59,764 nt of DNA from a virus. Numbering within the stretch: position 1 is the first letter of the stretch; the number at the start of each line of letters is the position of its first letter. The DNA lies in the IMG/VR virus record IMGVR_UViG_3300028008_001583, positions 1-59,764 of that record; one strand, given 5' to 3'. Positions 42,039 through 50,566 of this stretch are shown one piece after another. A model generated the notes under the pieces. That model was given only the letters and a program-made list of their open reading frames with translations. It did no database searches and had not been told where the DNA came from. The translations under genes were made by a program, and so were the position numbers.

Positions 42039-42046
42039 GATAAATA
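42039..42046 (+). promoter_or_regulatory. T4-type late promoter (plus strand, divergent)
   Basis: GATAAATA followed by CTATAC. A CGGAG ribosome-binding site follows, then the gp13 ATG at 42064. Confidence 0.8.
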
Positions 42047-42063
42047 CTATACGGAGAAACCAT

Positions 42064-42822
42064 ATGGCAGATTTAGCAACACAAAAACAAGAAATATTTG
42101 ATTACGTTAATACGTTCCTTGGTGGAGGAATGGTCGACGTTGAACTTGATCCGATACATTATCAAACTGCACTAACCAAAGCACTAACCCGTTTTAGACA
42201 ACGTAGTGATGCAAGTGTTGAAGAATCATATATGTTTCTTACTACAGTTGTTGACCAAAACGATTATATTTTGCCAAATGAAGTTATGGAAGTGCGTAAA
42301 TTATTTCGTAGAAGCATAGGTTCTAGAACCGGCGGCGGCGATGGCGGCAGTTTATTTGAACCATTTAATTTAGCATACACAAATACCTATTTGCTATCTA
42401 GTAGTAAAATGGGAGGATTGGCTACATATGATTTGTTCTCCCAACACCAAGAACTTGTAGGTAGAATGTTTGGTTCGTTTATAGAATTTAAATGGAGCAA
42501 TACGAGCAAAAAACTTACTCTTTTACAGCGTCCTAGAGCAGAAGAAGAACTATTACTTTATTGCTATAATTATCGTCCTGACTCAGAACTGTTAAATGAT
42601 TATCTAGCTGTGCAATGGATCAAAGACTATACCCTCGCTAGCTGTAAATATATGCTAGGCGAAGCAAGAAGTAAGTTTGCTACTATCGCAGGACCACAAG
42701 GCGGCTCCACACTAAACGGTGATACATTAAAAGCAGAAGCTCAACAAGAAATGGACAAGTTAGAATTAGAAGTAGCTATGGCAGTACCAGGCGGCACAGG
42801 CTACGGCTTCTTAATTGGTTAA
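42064..42822 (+). CDS. 13: Neck protein gp13
   Basis: 252 aa from the ATG at 42064, which has CGGAG upstream. A longer reading from 42004 would run through the divergent late promoters. The N-terminal DVELDPIHYQTALTKALTRFRQR and the C-terminal VQWIKDYTLASCKYMLG, GDTLKAEAQQEMDKLE and GYGFLIG fit the T4 gp13 pattern. The protein is a neck component needed to join head and tail. It pairs with the divergent gp14 gene. No catalytic motif is present. Confidence 0.84.
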   Translation: MADLATQKQEIFDYVNTFLGGGMVDVELDPIHYQTALTKALTRFRQRSDASVEESYMFLTTVVDQNDYILPNEVMEVRKLFRRSIGSRTGGGDGGSLFEPFNLAYTNTYLLSSSKMGGLATYDLFSQHQELVGRMFGSFIEFKWSNTSKKLTLLQRPRAEEELLLYCYNYRPDSELLNDYLAVQWIKDYTLASCKYMLGEARSKFATIAGPQGGSTLNGDTLKAEAQQEMDKLELEVAMAVPGGTGYGFLIG

Positions 42823-42829
42823 AAACTTC

Positions 42830-42858
42830 TTGACATTTAGTATTAATTAAGTTATACT
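42830..42858 (+). promoter_or_regulatory. Sigma70-type promoter
   Basis: TTGACA at 42830-42835, a 17-base spacer and TATACT at 42853-42858. The inverted repeat TATAC/GTATA (spacer TGTAC) follows the -10. AAGGAG at 42872 precedes the kinase start. Confidence 0.85.
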
Positions 42859-42883
42859 GTACGTATACTTTAAGGAGATGCTT

Positions 42884-43444
42884 GTGTTACCTAAATTATT
42901 AGTTGTTGGTCACGGCCGTCATGGCAAAGATACTGTGTGTGAAGTACTAGAAGATTACGGATATACCTTTCAGTCTAGTTCTAAATTTTGTTCAGAACTT
43001 TTTATCTTTAATGATTTAAAAGACAAGTACAAATATAAAGACGAAGAAGACTGTTTTGAAGATCGGCACAATCATCGTACTGAATGGTACGATATGATTC
43101 ATAACTATTGCAAAGATGATCTAGCACGCCTTGGTCGCAATTTGTTTGCAGAACATGATATCTACTGTGGTCTACGTAACAAGCGTGAATTCTTTGCAAT
43201 GCAAAATGAACAAATCTTTGACTACGCTATTTGGGTAGACCGCACAGATCATTTGCCTTTAGAAAGCAAAACTAGTATGAGCATAGAACAATGGATGTGC
43301 GATTATACTATTGATAATAATGGCGACTTAGCAAGACTAAAACTAAATGTTGATATTCTTATGCGTACTATCTTTAGAAGTCTGGGCGTAAGTCTCCCTG
43401 TTTCCACCGCACTCCGGTTTTCTGAAGGATACGCTGGCAGTTAG
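42884..43444 (+). CDS. Deoxynucleoside monophosphate kinase-like P-loop protein
   Basis: 186 aa from a GTG at 42884. An in-frame ATG at 42878 touches the AAGGAG site (42872-42877) and is too close for efficient initiation. GHGRHGKDT near residue 9 is the Walker A P-loop of the T4 gp1-type dNMP kinase family. LARLGRN and DYAIWVDRTD are typical of the LID and core regions. It would phosphorylate dNMPs for phage DNA synthesis. Its 3' end overlaps the convergent HNH-like gene by 71 bases. Confidence 0.75.
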   Translation: MLPKLLVVGHGRHGKDTVCEVLEDYGYTFQSSSKFCSELFIFNDLKDKYKYKDEEDCFEDRHNHRTEWYDMIHNYCKDDLARLGRNLFAEHDIYCGLRNKREFFAMQNEQIFDYAIWVDRTDHLPLESKTSMSIEQWMCDYTIDNNGDLARLKLNVDILMRTIFRSLGVSLPVSTALRFSEGYAGS

Positions 43445-43709
43445 CACATACTGTTTTTAAGTTGCTAGGTCGACAATTACTCAAGTCTCCGTCAATATGA
43501 AATACATTAAATTGCTCTTCGTGATTTGATTTAAACCCGCACTTCTCGCACTCATCTTTTTTTACGTAACCTCGTTGCCTCCACAAAGGATTATCATAAT
43601 TTAATCCGTGCTTCAAACATCTTTCACAAAGCTTTCTATAATAAGTTTTGCCATCTTTTTTATAATTTATAGCCGCTGGACGTTGCTTACATTGACATAA
43701 AGGTCTCAT
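43374..43709 (-). CDS. HNH-endonuclease-like zinc protein
   Basis: 111 aa. CQCKQRPA near the N-terminus, a C-ERC pair, ECEKCGF and then FNVFHIDGDLSNC...NLKTVCANCQR. The last part matches an HNH motif (H-I-D-G, N-L and C-x-x-C) with two zinc-binding cysteine pairs. It may be a small nuclease or a DNA-binding relative. The gene runs opposite to its neighbours and overlaps the kinase gene in coding sequence for 71 bases. Upstream AAGGTGAGG serves as ribosome-binding site. It is probably an independent selfish or regulatory gene. Confidence 0.68.
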   Translation of the reverse strand: MRPLCQCKQRPAAINYKKDGKTYYRKLCERCLKHGLNYDNPLWRQRGYVKKDECEKCGFKSNHEEQFNVFHIDGDLSNCRPSNLKTVCANCQRILQKTGVRWKQGDLRPDF

Positions 43710-43776
43710 ATTGTATTTACCTCACCTTTTCTATCCCTTTTTTTAGCTTATTATCGGGTAGATTTCTGCTCATCTT

Positions 43777-43784
43777 AATAAATA
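43777..43784 (+). promoter_or_regulatory. T4-type late promoter
   Basis: AATAAATA followed by CTATAG, 35 bases before the gp18 ATG. An AGGAG site lies close to the start. Confidence 0.8.
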
Positions 43785-43819
43785 CTATAGCGAAAACACT
43801 ATCCAACAGGAGATTAAAA

Positions 43820-46800
43820 ATGGCATTAGTATCACCAGGCGTAGAAGTCAATGTAATTGATGAATCATTCTACACACCAGGAGCGGCAGCAACTGTTCCA
43901 ATGATCTTTGTTGCTACAGCATCTAATAAAACAAGAGCATCAGGAAACGGCCTTGCACAGGGCACAACAGCAGCAAACGCAGGCAAAGCTTATTTAATAA
44001 CAAGTCAAAGAGAACTTGGAGATTTATTTGGCGATGCACTATTTGAATCAGACAATAATGGTAACATGATTCACGGCGGAGAGTTAAACGAATATGGACT
44101 CAACACAGCTTACTCATTACTTGGAGTGACAAACCGTGCTTATGTTGTAAGAGCAGATGTTGATCTTGCAGAACTTTCACCAACATCAGTAGCACCAGGC
44201 GGCGAGCCTTTAGACGGCGCACATTGGTTTGATACTACTAATACATCACTAGGCATTTTAGAATGGAATGCAGCACCAATTACTACAACAGGCGGACAAT
44301 CATTTAGTACTGCTGTTGTAAGAGTTCTTACAGAAGGCACAGAAGTAACTGGCAGCGGACCGAGAGGCTCGATAGGTTCAATTGGTGAATATGCTTTAGA
44401 TGCTACTGTTAATACTAATGATTTATACTACAAAAGTAATGGTAGATCACTTAATACTACTTCAGGTGAATGGGTTAAAGTTGGTAGTGCAAAATGGAAA
44501 GCAAGTTGGCCTACAGTGTCAGCTGCAACTAAAAATCCTTCAATGACAAACAGTGACACACTTACACTTAATGGTGAAACTATAACAGTGGGCGGCACAG
44601 GACTTGTAGCCGACTTAGTAGCTGCTATTAATGGTACTAGTGCATTAACAAACGCAGGCGTTAGTGCTTACAATAACAACGGCATACTAGAAATTTATTC
44701 AACAGGTGCAAATATAGTACTAGCAGACGGCACCGGTACTCCGTTAGCTGCGGCAGGAATTGCAGACGGTACTAGTGTTGCACCACAAGTGGCTATTGCA
44801 CCACATACAAGCGTACCTGAATATAAGTCAAGTGATACAACTCCTGCACCAACAGGTAGTTTGTGGATTAAGACTACAGTACCAAACGGTGGCGCAAACT
44901 GGAGAGTAAAGCAGTACAGCACAGATACACAGCTTTGGAGCAACGTTTCTGCTCCGATTTATACAAGCAACGAATCTGCACTATTTGCACTAGACAAAAC
45001 AGGCGGCGGCACAAATTTATTAGTTGGCGACATTTATATAAATGCAAACAAAGAAGAAATTTCACCAGCTGTTATTGATTTTCAAATTCAGCAAAAGTTT
45101 AGAGCAGGCGCAACGCAAGTAGTATCTGATACAATTAGTACAATTTCTGCAGGTGATTATAGCTTTGATTTAGGCGAAACTATTGTTAATAGTGCTACAC
45201 TTACAAATAAAACTGTAGGTCCGATTACTTTACTTGGCGACGAAGATGACGCAGAATTAATAGCTACTGCGATTAATAGTACAGCATTTACAAATGTAAT
45301 TGCATATGTTAACGCAACAAATAAAGTAGTTATAGAACACAAACTAGGTGGCGACATACGCATAGATGATACAGATGGGTTGTTTGCAGCTATGGGAATG
45401 GCAGGTTTGAACGCAGCTGGATCAAATTCAGCTACAGCAACACCTGGACTTTTTGTTGCACCAACTGGCGATTCAAAGTATGGATTAGTAGCTTCAAACT
45501 GGAAGCCATTAACTTATACAGCATCTGAAAATGAGCCATTAGCACTTACACAAGACGGCCAACGCTGGTACAATTCAACAATCGATGAAGTTGATATCAT
45601 GATACACAATGGCACTACATGGGTTGGTTATCAAAATTACAATGGAGATTATGCTAATACAAACCCAGCAGGTCCAATTGTAAGCGCATCAGCACCAAAA
45701 GCCGCAGACGGACAGTCAGACGCATCTCCATTAGTTGATGGAGATCTTTGGATTAGTACAGCAGATTTAGAAAACTTTCCACTAGTATATCGTTGGAATG
45801 GCACTTCTGAAGAATGGGTATTGATTGATAAAACAGATCAAACTACAGAAAACGGTATAGTATTTGGCGATGCACGTTGGTCACTCACTGGCGGCGCAAC
45901 TGATGGACCGTTTGTTGGCGCAGATATTGACGAGTTACTAACTAATGATTTCTTAGATCCAGATGCTCCAGATCCTGCACTATATCCAAAAGGTATGTTG
46001 CTTTGGAACACACGTAGAAGTGGATTTAATGTTAAGCGTTTTGTACGTAACTACGTCGATGTAGCAGGTGCCAACGGACGTTTCTTAGTAGACGATCCGC
46101 AAAGTGTAGATCCAGCAGACGTAATTGACGAGCCAATGGCTAGTTACTATCCACACAGATGGGTAACAGATTCAGGTAATAACGAAGATGGATCAGGTAC
46201 ATTTGGACGTTTTGCACAGCGCAAGAGTGTTGTACAAGCATTACAATCTTTAGTTAATAGCAATCAAGATATACGTGACGAAGAGTCACGTCAGTATAAC
46301 TTAATTGCAGCTCCGGGTTATCCAGAATTAATTGGTGAAATGATTACATTGAACGTAGATCGTAGATTGACTGCGTTTGTTGTAGGCGACACACCAATGC
46401 GCTTAACACCAGATGCTACTTCATTGAATGAATGGGCAAATAATGTTAGAGGTGCACTTGAAGATAATGATAATGGTGCAGTGTCTAAAGACGAGTATCT
46501 AGGCATGTATTACCCAAGTGGCTTTACAAGTGATAACTTTGGAAATAACATTGTAGTTCCAGCTTCACACATGGCACTACGTACACTTGTACTAAACGAC
46601 CAAGTTGCGTTCCCCTGGTTTGCTCCAGCAGGTACAAGACGCGGTGGCGTAAGCAACGCAACAAGTTCAGGTTATATTAGTAGCGAAGGCGAATTTGTTG
46701 GCGTTTCACTTAACACTGGTCAACGTGATACACTATACAGCAATCAAATAAATCCAATTACGTTTATTAATGGTGCTGGCTTAGTTGTATTTGGTCAGAA

Positions 46801-47149
46801 GACTCGTGCAAGAAATGCAAGTGCATTAGACAGAGTAAACGTAGCACGTTTAACTGTGTACTTACGTGGACAGCTTGAGTTACTTGCAAGACCTTACTTG
46901 TTTGAACCTAATGACAAAGTAACAAGAGATCAAATTAAATCAGCTGCTGATCAACTACTATTAGAACTTGTAGGATTAAGAGCTGTATATGACTTCTTGG
47001 TAGTGTGTGATGAAACAAACAATACACCAGCAAGAGTTGATAGAAACGAACTTTACTTAGACGTAGCTATTGAACCGGTTAAGGCGATTGAATTTATTTA
47101 CATTCCGCTAAGACTTAAGAACACTGGAGAAATTTCGGCACTAGGTTAA
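43820..47149 (+). CDS. 18: Tail sheath protein gp18
   Basis: 1109 aa, far longer than T4 gp18 (659 aa). The N-terminus MALVSPGVEVNVIDESFYTP and the C-terminal FIYIPLRLKNTGEISALG are the conserved sheath ends that form the contractile lattice. Residues about 135-700 are an expanded outer region. It holds two modules (about 240-320 and 433-543) with the pattern T-L-T-L-N-G, aliphatic-A-x-A-I-N, ng-x-L-E-I-Y or V-V-I-E-H. They resemble flagellin or hook-type inserts. The expansion should decorate the sheath surface. Confidence 0.93.
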   Translation: MALVSPGVEVNVIDESFYTPGAAATVPMIFVATASNKTRASGNGLAQGTTAANAGKAYLITSQRELGDLFGDALFESDNNGNMIHGGELNEYGLNTAYSLLGVTNRAYVVRADVDLAELSPTSVAPGGEPLDGAHWFDTTNTSLGILEWNAAPITTTGGQSFSTAVVRVLTEGTEVTGSGPRGSIGSIGEYALDATVNTNDLYYKSNGRSLNTTSGEWVKVGSAKWKASWPTVSAATKNPSMTNSDTLTLNGETITVGGTGLVADLVAAINGTSALTNAGVSAYNNNGILEIYSTGANIVLADGTGTPLAAAGIADGTSVAPQVAIAPHTSVPEYKSSDTTPAPTGSLWIKTTVPNGGANWRVKQYSTDTQLWSNVSAPIYTSNESALFALDKTGGGTNLLVGDIYINANKEEISPAVIDFQIQQKFRAGATQVVSDTISTISAGDYSFDLGETIVNSATLTNKTVGPITLLGDEDDAELIATAINSTAFTNVIAYVNATNKVVIEHKLGGDIRIDDTDGLFAAMGMAGLNAAGSNSATATPGLFVAPTGDSKYGLVASNWKPLTYTASENEPLALTQDGQRWYNSTIDEVDIMIHNGTTWVGYQNYNGDYANTNPAGPIVSASAPKAADGQSDASPLVDGDLWISTADLENFPLVYRWNGTSEEWVLIDKTDQTTENGIVFGDARWSLTGGATDGPFVGADIDELLTNDFLDPDAPDPALYPKGMLLWNTRRSGFNVKRFVRNYVDVAGANGRFLVDDPQSVDPADVIDEPMASYYPHRWVTDSGNNEDGSGTFGRFAQRKSVVQALQSLVNSNQDIRDEESRQYNLIAAPGYPELIGEMITLNVDRRLTAFVVGDTPMRLTPDATSLNEWANNVRGALEDNDNGAVSKDEYLGMYYPSGFTSDNFGNNIVVPASHMALRTLVLNDQVAFPWFAPAGTRRGGVSNATSSGYISSEGEFVGVSLNTGQRDTLYSNQINPITFINGAGLVVFGQKTRARNASALDRVNVARLTVYLRGQLELLARPYLFEPNDKVTRDQIKSAADQLLLELVGLRAVYDFLVVCDETNNTPARVDRNELYLDVAIEPVKAIEFIYIPLRLKNTGEISALG

Positions 47150-47163
47150 TATGCGTACTTAAT

Positions 47164-47185
47164 GGATGGGGAAAATTCCCCATCC
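47164..47185 (+). terminator. Hairpin terminator after gp18
   Basis: GGATGGGG (47164-47171) and CCCCATCC (47178-47185) form an 8-bp stem closed by AAAATT. A weak TATTA tail follows, and the late promoter of gp19 starts eight bases later. Confidence 0.65.
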
Positions 47186-47192
47186 TATTATG

Positions 47193-47200
47193 CATAAATA
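47193..47200 (+). promoter_or_regulatory. T4-type late promoter
   Basis: CATAAATA followed by CTATTG, 21 bases before the gp19 ATG with an AGGAG site between. Confidence 0.8.
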
Positions 47201-47221
47201 CTATTGTAACAGGAGACAAGA

Positions 47222-47869
47222 ATGCCAATTACAACATTAACAAATATTTCAATCCCAACAGAAGATGGGGGCGGCAGCAATAGTTCATTGCTAATGCCAA
47301 AACTTCAATATCGTTTTAGAGTGATGTTTGAAAACTTTGGAACAACAGGCGGACCAGATGGTATCCGTGAAATCACAAGACAAGTAGTAGACGTAACTCG
47401 TCCTAATTTGACTTTTGAACAAATGACCCTAGATGCTTATAACTCAAGAACATATCTTGCAGGTAAGCATAATTGGGAGCCAATTACATTGACACTACGT
47501 GAAGATGCAAACAACAACGTACAAAAAATTGTTGGTCAGCAACTTCAAAGACAGTTTGACTTTTTTGAACAGTCTAGTGCAGTATCAGGTGGTTCTTATA
47601 AGTTTATTACTAAAATAGAAATACTAGACGGCGGCAACGGCGCAAATGGTTCTAACATTATTGATAGATTCCAACTAGTAGGTTGTTACTTAGAATCAGC
47701 AAACTACAACACACTAGCATATGCAACAAGTGACGCAGTTACAGTTTCTTTAAGTATACGCTATGATAATGCTATCCAATTTGGTAGTGAAGAACAGTTT
47801 AGCGGAGTTGGCGAAGCTATTACACGAGCTGCTCAAGACTCTGTCAGCGGCACACAAGCTACTGGCTAA
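47222..47869 (+). CDS. 19: Tail tube protein gp19
   Basis: 215 aa. MPKLQYRFRVMFENFG, ITRQVVDVTRPNLTFEQMTLDAYNS and the NWEPITLTLREDANN segment match T4-like tail tube subunits. These stack as hexamers inside the sheath and pass the DNA. It is slightly longer than T4 gp19 (163 aa). It follows gp18 on its own late transcript, insulated by the hairpin at 47164. Confidence 0.9.
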   Translation: MPITTLTNISIPTEDGGGSNSSLLMPKLQYRFRVMFENFGTTGGPDGIREITRQVVDVTRPNLTFEQMTLDAYNSRTYLAGKHNWEPITLTLREDANNNVQKIVGQQLQRQFDFFEQSSAVSGGSYKFITKIEILDGGNGANGSNIIDRFQLVGCYLESANYNTLAYATSDAVTVSLSIRYDNAIQFGSEEQFSGVGEAITRAAQDSVSGTQATG

Positions 47870-47901
47870 TAGTACTAAACAGGTATTCTTGTTTAATTAA
47901 G

Positions 47902-47934
47902 AAAGTAGGGATCTTTACAGGTTCCTACTTTTTT
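47902..47934 (+). terminator. Rho-independent terminator after gp19
   Basis: A 10-bp stem (47902-47911 with 47922-47931, one G-U) has a 10-nt loop and a T-rich tail. It separates gp19 from the next late unit. Confidence 0.85.
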
Positions 47935-47958
47935 ATTATGTACGCACAAATTTTTTAA

Positions 47959-47966
47959 GATAAATA
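47959..47966 (+). promoter_or_regulatory. T4-type late promoter placed at the start codon
   Basis: GATAAATA then TACTT and ATG at 47972. T4 late promoters start transcription six bases after the final A, which here is the A of ATG. No Shine-Dalgarno is visible. Confidence 0.75.
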
Positions 47967-47971
47967 TACTT

Positions 47972-49207
47972 ATGAGTTGGTGGAATAGTTTTATAATACC
48001 TAGAGATGTTAACACGCATTTGCGTGACGCTCGGCATGCACATAATCTTTTTACACAATATGGTCATATATTTTCACCAAAGGTAAAATTTTTATATCAT
48101 GTTGTTTTTGAACCTGCGTTAGATAATCAAAAACCCAATACTAGACAATTTAATAAGCAAATAGGTGTGCTTGTAAAAAGTGCCGACTTGCCTGGATTTA
48201 GAGCAAGTATTGAGAATAAACAACAATATAATCGAAAAAAGAATCTGCAAACAAGAATAGATTATGAAGATTTAAGAATTGTTCTGCATGATGATAATCT
48301 AGGTGCTACAAGATCGATGCTTGAAGAATACTACAGATTTTATTTTCAAGACGGTAATCATAAATTAAACAATTCACGAGGAACTCCAGACGGGAGTTTC
48401 GGAGCACGAGACAAGTACAATAGCTCAACGCCGAACTACGGTATGAATAGCTATCGTAACGGACCATTTTTTGCTAATATTAGAATATATCAATTGAGTT
48501 TACAAAATTGGTTTAGTTATACACTTATTAACCCTTTATTAAGCGGATGGGACCATGGCGGCGTTGACAGTAGCGATGGCGCTACGCCTAATGAAAATTC
48601 AATTACAGTAGCACATGAAGGTGTGTTATACGATAATGGAATTATTGGAGAAGACGGAGAACCTAAACACTTCACCGATCCTGAAACTGGATATGATAAT
48701 ACACTAAGTCCATTATCTAGTGAAGTAAATGACAAATCAAAAGATTATGTGTTACCATCGTTATTTGATCTTGTAGAAGATATTTTTGATATTAGTTTGC
48801 CATTTGGATCTAATAATCCAGGATCTACTCTCGCTGGAAATATAGCAACATCAGTATTTAGATCAGCAGCAAGAGTTCCAGCAACTTCTAATTCAATTCT
48901 GGGATACTCTATTCCTGTTAATGATATTAATATAAATAGAAAAGCCGACATTGTACTCAAAAGTCCTAAGTATAGCGGTGATCCTGAAACTATATATAAT
49001 CAATTGTTAGATGATCCGATAGCATATAATACTTTTTTAGCAAGAGCAATCAATAACAAATATATAGAAGGCGTAACGTGGAATGATTATTTGCTATTAA
49101 GTCCTGAAGCAAAATCTAGGATCCTTACTGATATAAGGAATCGTGTATTAGCAGGAGATTATAAGCTATTTACTTTCATGGTACAGTCATTGGAAGGAAG
49201 ATTATGA
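47972..49207 (+). CDS. Tail-tube-like structural protein, uncertain role
   Basis: 411 aa. FLYHVVFE, VLVKSADLPGFRASIENKQQ and RIDYEDLRIVLHDDN resemble the tube fold seen in gp19 and the gp54 baseplate-tube initiator. The order strand, VKSADLPGF turn, strand is shared. SLQNWFSYTLINPLLSGWDHGG follows. The C-terminal half is rich in loops and helices without a clear match. It is a likely tail or baseplate component, for example the tube initiator, but I cannot assign a T4 number. The ATG sits at the promoter's +1. Confidence 0.55.
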   Translation: MSWWNSFIIPRDVNTHLRDARHAHNLFTQYGHIFSPKVKFLYHVVFEPALDNQKPNTRQFNKQIGVLVKSADLPGFRASIENKQQYNRKKNLQTRIDYEDLRIVLHDDNLGATRSMLEEYYRFYFQDGNHKLNNSRGTPDGSFGARDKYNSSTPNYGMNSYRNGPFFANIRIYQLSLQNWFSYTLINPLLSGWDHGGVDSSDGATPNENSITVAHEGVLYDNGIIGEDGEPKHFTDPETGYDNTLSPLSSEVNDKSKDYVLPSLFDLVEDIFDISLPFGSNNPGSTLAGNIATSVFRSAARVPATSNSILGYSIPVNDININRKADIVLKSPKYSGDPETIYNQLLDDPIAYNTFLARAINNKYIEGVTWNDYLLLSPEAKSRILTDIRNRVLAGDYKLFTFMVQSLEGRL

Positions 49208-49563
49208 AATCAGATTATCAAGAAAAATTAACAATTGACGATACACAAAAAATATTCAATAACTATTTTAAAAATGATATTGGCTATAATGCAAGTGAAG
49301 TAAATGCTGTAATAGGTTATTTTCTAAAAAGAGGGTTTGATACAATAGCAGCAACAAACACAGCAGCAATTTTTTTACAACAAGCGCGAATAGATAAAAT
49401 ACCTGTATTTAAATTAATAGATACATTAAAAGGTTTAAACGATATAGAAATAGATAATGTTATATCACAAATATTAAATCTATACAGATCAAAAACTTCT
49501 TCTATAGGATTTAAAAAAAATACAATTTTGTCACTAGTTGAACAAAGAAATATTATTATATAA
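49204..49563 (+). CDS. Hypothetical protein
   Basis: 119 aa, overlapping the preceding gene by 4 bases (ATGA). It is Lys/Asn/Ile-rich, mostly helical by composition, with the run AATNTAAIFLQQARIDK in the middle. No family is recognised. Strict coupling to the tail protein suggests an assembly partner or chaperone. Confidence 0.6.
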   Translation: MKSDYQEKLTIDDTQKIFNNYFKNDIGYNASEVNAVIGYFLKRGFDTIAATNTAAIFLQQARIDKIPVFKLIDTLKGLNDIEIDNVISQILNLYRSKTSSIGFKKNTILSLVEQRNIII

Positions 49564-49573
49564 AGGCAATATC

Positions 49574-50011
49574 ATGTCTAGATTTGCTCAAGGTAAATTC
49601 AATCTAAAAAATGTAGAGAAATATATAGGTAACAAAACACCTACTTACCGCTCTGGTTGGGAATTTACTTTTATGAAATTCTGTGACGAACATCCTAGTG
49701 TTGCAAAATGGGCAAGTGAAGCAATAAAAATACCATACCGCAATCCGTTAAGTGGTAAACAAACAATCTATGTGCCTGATTTCTTTATAGTTTATAGCGA
49801 CCGTAAAGGCAAGCAAAGAGTTGAACTTATAGAAGTAAAGCCAAAAAATCAAACGGTAAAAGAAAAAGTAGGACGTAGTAAACACAATCAAGCCCATTGG
49901 ATAGTTAATCAAGCCAAATGGGAAGCAGCTAGAGCCTACTGTAAACAAAATGGAATATATTTCCGTATTGTTACTGAAGATGATATTTTTCATACTGGAA
50001 AAAGAAGATAA
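49574..50011 (+). CDS. 4: Head completion protein gp4 (PD-(D/E)XK-like nuclease)
   Basis: 145 aa from the ATG at 49574. Upstream TTG at 49538 overlaps the previous gene and is less likely. NVEKYIGNKTPTYRSGWEFTFM, IPYRNPLSGK, YVPDFFIVY and ELIEVKPK match T4 gp4, including the PD and E-V-K positions of the nuclease core. NQAKWEAARAYCKQNGI follows. It is a head completion factor that trims or processes DNA at the packaged head. It precedes gp16 and is part of the packaging group. Confidence 0.85.
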   Translation: MSRFAQGKFNLKNVEKYIGNKTPTYRSGWEFTFMKFCDEHPSVAKWASEAIKIPYRNPLSGKQTIYVPDFFIVYSDRKGKQRVELIEVKPKNQTVKEKVGRSKHNQAHWIVNQAKWEAARAYCKQNGIYFRIVTEDDIFHTGKRR

Positions 50012-50014
50012 ATA
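50007..50014 (+). promoter_or_regulatory. T4-type late promoter
   Basis: GATAAATA over the stop of gp4, 27 bases before the gp16 ATG. Confidence 0.65.
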
Positions 50015-50040
50015 ATAGTAGCATATAATGGAATGGACCC

Positions 50041-50541
50041 ATGACTAAAAAATTAGAAGACCTATTAAACTTACCTGATTCTAAAGAAATTATAGAACAA
50101 GCAGAAGCACAGGAAGTTGAACAGTCTAAACACGATATAGAACGTGAAGAAACATTTCGTGATATTGCTGAATTTGACAAGATTACTGCTGCGTTACCTA
50201 GTGTTAAAGGGCTAGGCGATGCAGCTGATAAAGAGCTTAACGAAGTAGCTAACAAAGCAATGCAGGCATACGAAGATCTAATGGATCTAGGTATGAATGT
50301 TGAAAGTCGTTATAGTGGAAGAGTGTTTGAAGTTGCTGGCGGAATGTTAAAAACGTCTTTAGATGCAAAAACAGCAAAGTTAGACAAAAAATTAAAAATG
50401 ATTGAGCTACAGCTAAAGAAAGAAAAAATGGACAAAGATGGAAATGCCTCTGTTGGTGATATAGTAAACGGCGAAGGATACGTTGTAACAGATAGAAACA
50501 GTCTATTAGAAAAGCTCAAAGGCATGGATAAAGATAAATAA
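50041..50541 (+). CDS. 16: Terminase small subunit gp16
   Basis: 166 aa, the size of T4 gp16 (164 aa). It starts MTKKLEDLLNLPD and has the helical middle NEVANKAMQAYEDLMDLGMNVE, SRYSGRVFEVAGG and LKTSLDAKTAKLDKKLKMIE. The helical centre is the oligomerising region of gp16-type subunits. It regulates gp17 cleavage and ATPase. In this phage gp17 is not next to it: four genes, including a radical SAM enzyme, lie between them. The assignment is by size and pattern. Confidence 0.75.
   Translation: MTKKLEDLLNLPDSKEIIEQAEAQEVEQSKHDIEREETFRDIAEFDKITAALPSVKGLGDAADKELNEVANKAMQAYEDLMDLGMNVESRYSGRVFEVAGGMLKTSLDAKTAKLDKKLKMIELQLKKEKMDKDGNASVGDIVNGEGYVVTDRNSLLEKLKGMDKDK
50533..50540 (+). promoter_or_regulatory. 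T4-type late promoter
   Basis: GATAAATA overlapping the last codons of gp16, 27 bases before the ATG at 50567. Confidence 0.6.
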
Positions 50542-50566
50542 TATATAAACTAAGGATCATTGCGCA

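Noticed and set aside
42004-42063. N-terminal extension of gp13
   Set aside because: It would run through the divergent late promoters, whereas CGGAG and the ATG at 42064 fit the family's start.
43710-43725. Minus-strand late promoter (GGTAAATA) before the HNH-like gene
   Set aside because: It differs from the consensus, and a clear ribosome-binding site lies over it, so a leaderless reading is not needed.
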